Shown here: in pieces, positions 55,901 through 64,000 of the stretch
Layout of the letters: the number at the start of each line of letters is the position of its first letter
Position numbering within the stretch: position 1 is the stretch's first letter
Source: Pseudopyrenochaeta lycopersici
Lineage: Eukaryota; Ascomycota; Dothideomycetes; Pleosporales; Pseudopyrenochaetaceae
Assembly: GCA_003313425.1 (NCBI GenBank)
Contig: NHZP01000002.1
Location: forward strand, 868,001 to 932,000
DNA: 64,000 nucleotides
Direction: 5' to 3'
Program-made: the position numbers and the translations under genes
Notes under the pieces: model-generated
The model's database searches: none
Seen by the model: only the letters and a program-made list of their open reading frames with translations
Told to the model about the DNA's origin: nothing

Positions 55901-58900
55901 ACTTACTCGAGGAGATTTGCATTGACGCATACGCGGGAAGCCACGACTAAAGCAGACCGCATAAAAGTACTTCTCTTCGAGGCTTGGATCGCTCAAGCTG
56001 AGAACACACCATCGTCAGCATGAACTTGTGATGGCCATTGCAGTTGGCCTTTGCGTGCGTTTCACGATGTTAGCGGCCTTCTAGCGGTTTTCGAGAATAC
56101 CACAGCCTTACCAAAGTACTCGCCTACGCCTTCATCTCGCTACAAAGTTTCGCGGAAAACGCGATTCAGAAATCAACGGTAGGGCAGGCGCTACTCTTTG
56201 TCTGTACCACGATCTGATCTGTTTCACGAACAGGGCTCCCGATTGAATCATCCCATGGACTGCCATAATGTTTCCGTTCATCCGCCGGGGCCACACGTAG
56301 CCCTCCCGGCAACACATCATCGCATTATGATCTTCGCAGCACGCTGGACGTTGCACTGTACCAACGTCAATGGAGCGATGATTTTCAGATTGATATGAGT
56401 GCGCAATTGCGGAATCTGCCGTCAAGCTCATGGTGCACTCTACTCCTTGCTGGGCATTCTGCACCCAAGGCGCTGGAGGCGGCCACATAGCGAACACCGG
56501 AGCTCATCCCCACGCGCCTCGTGTAGCGTGTAACAGCAGCAACCACGAATATTTGGAATATCCCAAAAGATACTGTCCCACAATGCGACGTATGGTACCG
56601 AAGCTGAGGAGGCTCGCAACATGTCTTCGTTCCCAGAATAGCTCTTGGCCCCCAAAGCGACGATGATACTCGTCTGTGCAATGTAGGTCATGCAACGGGA
56701 GGGCAGTGCACACCATCGTAAGAGTTTGCGACGCACTTGATTCAAGTGCCGCTTCCGGGGATATTGATTGCCGAGGGTTGCACGAAACGTTGACAATGTT
56801 CGAGAAGATCTTCAAACCCGTGTTTCAGAGAGCCGATACGCATTGAACTGCATATCGCGCTCAAACACAACGCTCACCAAGCCTTCCAGGACCCATTCCA
56901 GAAGCGTAGATTTTGATGGGGCCTGGGTTCCCTTGCGCTGTCATGATCAAATAGTGCGACATGCTAACGGTGCGTCCAGCGAGTGCCGGTCGGCACGCTG
57001 GGTACCTCTCCTCAGTCAGATGTGATGTGTTGACATCAGTGCAAGGTAGTTCCTGGACACTACGCAGCTTTGCGGCGCCAGTCAAAGAGATCGATCATGG
57101 TGCGGTTCCCGAGCATGCGCGTGACCCAGGCACTGGGAAGGTGTCATCGTCACGTTTTTAAGACTTTTGTTTTGATATGCGAAGCCATCGAGACTGTGGA
57201 GGGCTTGAACACCTACGTTCGAACATCATGCGCTGCCAATGCTTCGACCAGATCGGTCCTTCTCCTTCAATCTCTCAGTCGTAATCAACAATTAGAGCCT
57301 CAAATGCCTCAGTTTTCCGAACCCGAAAGTTAATTCACTGCCATGCGCAATGCACCATACTGACCCAGTTACCTATTACGCGATACTCACTGCCGGTGGA
57401 CTTTCCTCATCAGCAGGACAAGATGGCAGAATTCTTCACTTCGATTCGCTCAGCCGTGCTCCCCCATCGGCCCCATTCTTGACACTTGGCCGCGTCAACA
57501 TCTTGATGACAAGACATCGGTGTCTGATGCCCAAGATCTGCGCTCTCTTGACCATGTCTTGGCTTCCCGCCCCATAACATTTGTTCCAGGCCTCAAAGGA
57601 AGTGAAGCGGAATCGTGCGGGGAATTTAGATGAGCTGGCCTTCCTGTCGGCCGACTTTGTCGCGGGATGTTCCTGGTACGCGGGAGACGGATACAGGGGT
57701 GTATGGGCCGAAAAGGCCTCGAGTTACTTGCTTTTCACATGAGATGACGAGTCCACCAGTAGAATGCTGAGAGAGCATCAATACGCATGTACGGCTTGCG
57801 ACTACTCAAACTGGAACTTCTGCCTCGAGCTACTGCAGTGTCGAAAGCTAGAAGTCGCCTGGGTTGTTTCGAAGGCAGTAGATGTAGGCCCGTGTAGTGG
57901 ATGAGAGCCTTCAGTAGCACCGGGCTTATCACACACATCTTGACATCAGCTCATACATGCATCCCATCGTTTAGACGCCAGTCTTGTTCTATCCCAAGCA
58001 ACTCGAAGAGGGGCCCGATCGCCAGCTCTGTGCAAAATACGTCAGGCAGATGCGGCAGACACGGTCGCAGCTTGCGGGGCCAATACCCCACAGGATATTT
58101 TTGTACCCATAGCTACTCAGTGACAACAAGGGTACTCTTGGTTCATCCGAGAGTCTCAACATCCTGCGGGCACCAGATACAATCCTAGATGCTCGATCGA
58201 TTCCATTCCCAACATCTTGAGCAGCTCATCTCAGCGGTTCACGGAGACTTTTGGAGTTTCAGGTTGAACGACTACTGCTCCACCTAGATCGATGCTAAAA
58301 ATGCGTCTGCTAGTGGTCGGTCGCGATCTCGGCAGTGCCCTCAGCCGCAGTATGTTGGCCACGACCATGTCCGCGGGGAGTGTCTGTAGGAACTCTGATC
58401 AATAGAAGGTTCTACAACCTAGCTTGTCACGTCAATCACTCATGCAAAATGCAGGCGGTCATGATTTCAAACTGAAAATCTCACCTGTCATCTATCAATT
58501 GTCAGAATAGACGAGCACGTCCTCGATCTTGACTGGTGCCCAACAAGTGAAGCAAGATTGCAACTTCACCAGTTGAGTCGCCAACTTGAAGAAGGTAGTA
58601 TTTCAGACATAGAATCATCCTTCCTATATACACAATAATTCATACTATAGTGTTCCTCGGCATAAAATCAACGTCATATCTACTATTTTCGTTCTCCAAA
58701 CCATGAACATGTCGTTACAAACACGTCATCCGCTCCCTTCTCACGAAGACTGCACCGCGGAGACCTGCATAAACACTTATTCCTTCCCACACAGGAGGAA
58801 GTGATATTGATATCCACTCAGATCTTAGTGCTCCATCGCACTGTCCCAAAGAGTAACCCTTTTCACAGCCAAGGCGACGTGAACAACCTCTGGGTAAAGC

Positions 58901-59312
58901 TCTAACAGGCTGGACACAACGGGATGTGCATATGCCTGGAATAACCCAACCTCGCTATGGCCATGGATGACGCGGCGGGTGGTATGATAAAAGTTGAATA
59001 TATATCTAGATGAATAGTATAACGGAGTGATTGGAAATCATAAGAGTAATCATCCTTCCCCCTCGCCCTTCTCCCTTGGCCACCGAGACCCAACACACTG
59101 GAAGATACGAATTACATTTCTCCGTCAAAAAGGCGAGGGACGGAATCCAAGGGAATGCGTATACGATTGTCAAAATTTCCGGTCTATATTGCTCCCCGTC
59201 TGGGGTTGATGGAACTGTTGGTAAGCACGAATTTGCTAACGCTGCCTTGCGGTTTTCGTGCGGGCAGGCGCATAATTAATCTCGCTGACTTGACTTGTCT
59301 AGATAGATGGAT

Positions 59313-59344
59313 GACACGGAAGACACGAAGACACGAAGACACGG
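59313..59344. repeat. Four tandem copies of an 8-bp unit (AGACACGA)
   Basis: GACACGGA AGACACGA AGACACGA AGACACGG reads through without gaps; the outer copies differ slightly. Confidence 0.7.
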
Positions 59345-59511
59345 AGTTATGAGCGGGACTTAGTTTCCAACCCCCGGCTGAACGGTTAGGCGTCGCTCAA
59401 CACATCTTGCGTCTGGGAGAGACTGCGAAATGACGCCGGATGCTGGAGCTCCCCTCGTATGCGTCTTTCCATCCCTATTTCGCATCTACCGAGCCTCCAC
59501 CGACCCGCCTT

Positions 59512-62403
59512 CTATCCCTGCCATCGCTTGTCTGCCTCGATATCGGAGTCTGTGCCTCGTGTGTTAGGAACAATGCCTCGTCGCTGCTTTTGACGCAGGA
59601 TAACTCCATTGATTAAGGCATACTCACTGATGTCCGGGTCGTCATCATCCTCTACATGGTTCTTATGCGGTTGGAAAAGGGTTTTGGTGACGTGTCTGTC
59701 GCCGGTTGAACGAGTGTGTGCCCATGAGTCCCATGCGGTTTTGTCGGCAACCGCCTCCTCGCGGACTACTACCACATCCTCATCTGTATCAGCAGACCTG
59801 AGATGAGCGGTGGAGGGCAAGGCCCTGGGCGTGATACTCATCTCTCTCACTGCTCCTGCTAATGTGCCTTTCAGTCGGTCTTCTTGCTCGTCGGCCTCAT
59901 CGATAGCTAACTGGGTACGCAACTCCTCGTCGATGGCACTGAACTGCTGGATCTTTGCTTTCGCTTTTAGTTTCACCTCTCGGGGAGCGAAACCTGTCGT
60001 GGAAGCAGACACTGCAATTGTCATACGCCGCGGCGCTTGCGTTTTGAAGCCCAGAGGCTTCGGCTGCGGACGAGACTTCGGCATGGACGGATTACTCTGT
60101 GTTGACGGCGAACACTTGCCAGCCGGAGTCTCGCGTGGCGCTTCTAGAGACGATACAGCTGCGTTACTCCTAGCTTTGGGCTTCGTTGAGACCTTGAAGC
60201 CGAGTCTGTTCTTTCCATTTGCTAGTGGGATAGTCAAGGCTGGGAACCGACCAGGTGCCTTGCGCTTCTGCTTAGGCATTGTTGACACTCTCGCTTTCTT
60301 TGATGTGTGGGCGTACTGCTTTGCCTTTTCTGAATCGCCATCTCGAGGGTCGGGCTCCTCGTCGGAGGGTGGGGAGAAGTCTGATTCGTCTTCTTCGTCG
60401 CTGCTCAGGTTGATCTCGATCTTCCTCTTTCGCTTGGGTGTGGTCAATGTGCTCGATGTGACCGATTCCCCGGGCTGACTGCGTGGTATAATAGGTAGTG
60501 TGAAACTTGAGGCGTGGGAATTGACGCTGCCGGTGCGAGCACGGTGATGTGTCATTTCGTGGGAAGCACTGGTTGGTAACGATGGCTTCTTATATCCAAA
60601 GGTGTTCAAATTCCTTGGACTTACAGCGGTATTCGATTCGGATGTCGATACGTGCGAAGGTGGTGGACTGAGAAGTTGGACAAGCCTACCTTGGTTTGCA
60701 GAGTCCAAAGCCTTTACAGAAAGGGAGGGAGAGGGCAGCGTAAGCTGCTGTGGTTCAAGGGGAATTACAGCGAAAGTGTCGCGCTGGTTCTCGTCTTTTC
60801 TCTCACCGATGGGCTCGCAGTCGAGCTGTGCTGGCTTGCAAAATCTCCGGGCTAGAACGCCCTCAGTGGATTCGAGAGCGGCTTGCGGCCTTAGCTCCTT
60901 ATTCCTCTCACCTATATTATATTTCTTAGAGAGTCGAGATATACAAAGAAAGTGGTACTCACCATGTGATACATCTTCCATTGGCATATCTGCATCGCTT
61001 TGTTCGTGTACTGATCCAGCTACTGATTTTGTCATCCGCGAGCTTTGCTGGTCTGTGAAATCGTCGCAAGGTAAAGAACCATGCTCCTTATGGTTTTGCT
61101 GGGTGGAATTAATATCACCTAGCATTGACTTTGCTGCAGCGTTCGAACACTTGAGATGATCTGGCGTATTTCTCTGGTAAAATCTAAATCTATGAGTTTT
61201 ATGTGGAGATGATTCTTGCTGGGGCTGAGTGAAGCCAGTGAATTCCGGTTTATTGCTGCCTTGTGTCGATGGCATTGGGAAACAAGGTGCGGGCTGTGTC
61301 TGATTCGGGAGGTTATGCTGGAGTCGCTCATAGTGAGGTGCAGTAGATCCATGCTGAGCACTCGTTGATGAAAAGGTCAAGTCTCTGTTCTTGCTTTCCG
61401 CTGCTTCTTGATATGGAGACGGTTGAGATATAGGTGACTGATGTCTAAGATCATTTTGCTCATCGCGAGGTTCCGCTGTTGAGGCACACTGAGTAGCCGG
61501 CATATCAACGCGACTTCCATTATCTTGAGCGGAAGTAGACACAGGTGGCTTCAATGCCGGGTTGGAGGAATTGGACGCTTTTTGGCTGACATTTCTCTGC
61601 TCTTTTCTCAAGCCTATAGGTTCTGGTGTTGTCTATATTTATTATTTTCAAAATACCTTCATAAAGAATAAATGGAAAATACTCACCCAATACTTCTTCG
61701 AATTCTCTCCGAATAATTCCACATTGCTAGATGGAATAGAGAATGTAGGCAACGCATCTCTGTTATATGATTCGGCTGTATCGCGGAATAATTTTGTGGT
61801 ATTGGAAGCTGTTGTGGTTGGGAGGGGAAAGGTGAGGGCATCATGTTGTATAGGTGCCTCAGCGGAGTTGATCAAGGCCGGTTGATGCTGTGGAGCTGCC
61901 GTCGCAGGCATTTCCTTGATTAAGAGCGGTAAATCCTCCTCATCCTCGTCGTCCGAGCAGAGGTTGATCACCTCAAAGGCAGTCCTCTCCTGAGATGGAC
62001 GAATTTGTGGCGCTTTTGTTGATACCCTTGGCTGGGCCTGCTTTGAGTATGCATTTGACGATTTCGGTGCGAGTTTTCTCGCCTTCATCACTGGAGGAAG
62101 GCCTGAAGTCTTTGATAGTGCCATTTCTTTCCCGATGACTTTTCCTTTAGACCTCTCCGCAGCCTCCACACTAGACCTCGCCCTCGCAATTTCCTTTCGT
62201 TGCTCCTGCTTATTCCAAAAGTCTTGCTCCTCTCCTGCGTGTTTCGCAAGCAAATCAATCCTGGTAGCCTCGACTTTCATATTGAACTCCGACTTACTCC
62301 TATCAGTATCTTGTTGGAATTTGCGCAGCTCTTCGTCATGTTTGCGGCGCAATGCTAGCCACTGCTCTTTGACCTGAAATGCCTGCATTTTTGTAGGCGT
62401 CAT
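59512..62403 (-). CDS. Uncharacterised coiled-coil, probably nuclear protein with SUMO-interaction-like motifs
   Basis: Minus-strand exons 62403-61687, 61632-60963 and 60911-59512 give 928 residues. The second intron (51 nt, GTGAGT...TATAG) is a multiple of three and free of stops, so a retained-intron form is also readable. Residues about 8-95 form a charged helical coiled coil (EQWLALRRKHDEELRKFQQ, WNKQEQRKEIARARSSVEAA). Then comes VINLCSDDEDEEDLPLL, which has the hydrophobic-plus-acidic look of a SUMO-interaction motif, and a similar IEINLSSDEEDESDF later. The middle is disordered and Ser/Gln/Pro-rich, with basic patches (TPKRKRKIE, MPKQKRKAPGRFP). Near the C-terminus EDVVVVREEAVADKTAWDSW and ISEYALINGVILRQKQRRG look conserved. 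No named family is recognised. Confidence 0.8.
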
Positions 62404-63123
62404 GTTGACTGCCTTTACTATTTGATATGATGAATGACTTGGAAACGAATATTAAGAATTAGAATAATAATGAAGGAATAAACTATGGGTTGCAAAGGAC
62501 GATATTTGGGGAAGCGGCGAAATATAGGCATAACTCTTGAAGTCAAGGTGAATGTGAGAATTTGTAATTTACAGGAAAAGCGAAGTAAAGGTGGATTTGT
62601 AGTCGCTGCAAAGGTCCTCAATGCACAGGTGAGAGAGCGATAGACGATGAAGCAACATGGTTGACAATCAAGGGTAGCCGCGTTGAGAGTAGACAGAACG
62701 ATGTGTAAGCCGAATTGAAGTTTTGGATTGTCTGAAAGAGCATTCAATGAAGCAGAGAGGTAACATCCCCTTCACGAAATACAGTGTAGGAATCGAGAAG
62801 CAACCACGTAGCAGAAACCCTAAAGGTACTGTGGCATGGGGAGATGTGAGACGAATTGCACATGCTAGGAGCTATTGAGATTAATTGCGCATAGCAGATC
62901 ATTGACCAGATGAATACGTTCCCTCAAGCGGCAGGAAAAGCCAGAGAGACGATAACCGCCTCACTGTAATTAGAATATCTGTTGTCAATCTAGGGTGCAT
63001 TGTGGCCAAACGTAATGAAGTAAAAATTGGGTGTATTTCCTTCCAATAGAAGCGCCATATCTAATGCAGACCGTATAAAGACAGATACTGTACAATCCGA
63101 ACCCTCTTCTTCGCCATGGCCGC
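62404..63123. other. Intergenic: promoter of the coiled-coil gene and 3' flank of mL60
   Basis: AT-rich, 720 bases, with no credible frame or RNA gene. Confidence 0.4.
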
Positions 63124-63709
63124 TTAGAAACCGGGAGGATTGAGTCTCTGACTGACCCTCGTCCACTTCGGTACCTCTGTAGATTGTTAGCGGCTACTCA
63201 AGTGCAAGTGTACCTGCATTTCCGCTTCTCCAATGTTATTTGCACGTCAATCCACTTCCCAATTTCTTTTTACCTGCTTTCCAAATAAAAATTCGTCACT
63301 TACTGTGTATTCCCTTCCGATATCTCTTCACTTTGCGATCAAAGACCGTATATTTGTCCTTAGGCAGCATCTCTTCCTCAGTAGGCATCTCCATTTTCCA
63401 ACGCTCGACCTTCTTCATGCTCTGTCCCATGCGCCGTAGTGCATTGTCGAGGGTGGACACGACGGTATCAACGTGCCGTAGGCGCTCGCGGTGTCTGTAC
63501 TTCTGGTGGCGGGAGAGACGCCAAGGTACCTTCCTATCGACTGATTAGTAGAGTAAGGACTAGGAGGTTGCGAGGGGAAGGCGGAGGAAATGTTTGAGAG
63601 ACTATAGGAGCCAATTGCGCCATCCTGAGGCGACACAGGAGTAGGGTGGAGACACATACCATAATAAACCACCCGACAGCGGGTTTGTGAGACGAAATGG
63701 ACCGAACAT
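63124..63709 (-). CDS. mrpl31: Mitochondrial large ribosomal subunit protein mL60 (MRPL31)
   Basis: Minus-strand exons 63709-63660, 63533-63304 and 63176-63124 give 110 residues. The start MFGPFRLTNPLSGGLLWK is the hallmark of fungal Mrpl31/mL60, a fungal-specific protein of the mitochondrial large subunit. It is followed by a basic stretch (PWRLSRHQKYRHRERLR), HVDTVVSTLDNAL, KYTVFDRKVKRYRKGIHK and the C-terminus WTRVSQRLNPPGF. Both introns (126 and 127 nt) join in phase and have GTATGT and GTAAGT donors. The short length is normal. Frames on the same strand starting at 63800 read through the first intron and are not real. Confidence 0.93.
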
Positions 63710-64000
63710 GGTGATGTGGTACGTTGGCGGTGCAGCACGCCGTACAATTGAAGATGGGATGTTCTGCAAAAGCACTCCCGCGGACTTTCTTGGCGCGCAT
63801 CCTTGTTAGCGTCGCGAGCCACTTCGTGGGGAGCTCGTGGCTTCAGCCAACACTGAGCTTTGGTAGTTCTATAGCAAACGTCGCAATCGCGCACTTGCGC
63901 AAATATTGGAAAGAGAAAGCGCGCGGGTCATTTGAAAGTTCAGGTCTATTCATCTACAACACCGTCTTCCCCGCTCGAGTCCCACAGCCCACAAATCTCC
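63710..64000. other. Upstream region of mL60 to the window end
   Basis: 291 bases without a frame that could be confirmed. It probably holds the mL60 promoter and perhaps that of a divergent gene outside the window. Confidence 0.3.

Larger units (their letters stand above)
50942..59511. other. Long gene-free region upstream of medA (8.6 kb)
   Basis: No recognisable gene, RNA gene or transposon was found. The first 1.2 kb (to about 52150) is strongly GC-rich and gives long but meaningless frames (one of 334 codons, Arg/Ala/Cys/Ser-rich). The rest is of ordinary composition with many stops on all frames. It contains a 14-base C run (52979-52992), a T-rich patch near 53458, and a short tandem repeat near 59313. 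It presumably holds the medA promoter and 5' leader, plus the 3' UTR of the minus-strand gene that ends at 59512... on its far side. Undetected noncoding RNAs are possible. Confidence 0.5.

Noticed and set aside
63415..63894. 159-codon minus-strand frame over the mL60 gene
   Set aside because: It reads through the first mL60 intron in another frame; the spliced mL60 model explains the region.

Overview
The window is nuclear DNA of a filamentous ascomycete, most likely a Dothideomycete of the Pleosporales type. I infer this from short introns (42-180 nt, GT..AG, RCTRAC branch points), single-exon housekeeping genes, and proteins found only in or typical of filamentous fungi (MedA, Ssk1, the second PKA catalytic subunit, the ERMES subunit Mdm34). 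No bacterial operons, CRISPR arrays or rRNA genes are seen.

Left block (1-14 kb), mostly core cell biology: the 5' end of a Pro/Gln-rich protein (-), V-ATPase proteolipid subunit c with tiny exons (+), PKA catalytic subunit of the C2 class (+), two uncharacterised minus-strand genes, the HOG-pathway response regulator Ssk1 with uORFs in its leader (+), and a haspin kinase (+).

Middle block (13.6-36 kb), gene-sparse and accessory in character. It holds a secreted GH5 mannanase, a soluble-type phosphatidylserine decarboxylase, a secreted FAD amine-oxidase-like enzyme, a three-module cysteine-rich secreted protein with Kex2 sites, a secreted M14 carboxypeptidase and a Zn2Cys6 regulator. Between them lie decayed sequences: a HET-type C-terminal relic, two broken members of one unnamed gene family (17.6-18.4 kb and 33.8-34.8 kb), and a degenerate copy of a tRNA-Val gene 2.5 kb upstream of the intact, intron-containing tRNA-Val(AAC).

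Right block (36-64 kb), core genes again: an ECM15/MTH1187-type protein, Mdm34, the biotin subunit of 3-methylcrotonyl-CoA carboxylase, an acidic nuclear-type protein, the developmental regulator MedA in five exons, a coiled-coil nuclear-type protein and mitochondrial ribosomal protein mL60. MedA is preceded by about 8.6 kb without a recognisable gene, the longest empty stretch here.

No complete new multi-gene defence or biosynthetic system could be demonstrated. The most unusual items are the broken paralogue pair with the tRNA-Val relic, the Kex2-type cysteine-rich protein, the overlapping uORF on ssk1, and the very long medA upstream region. All exon boundaries were derived by eye from splice signals and reading-frame continuity.
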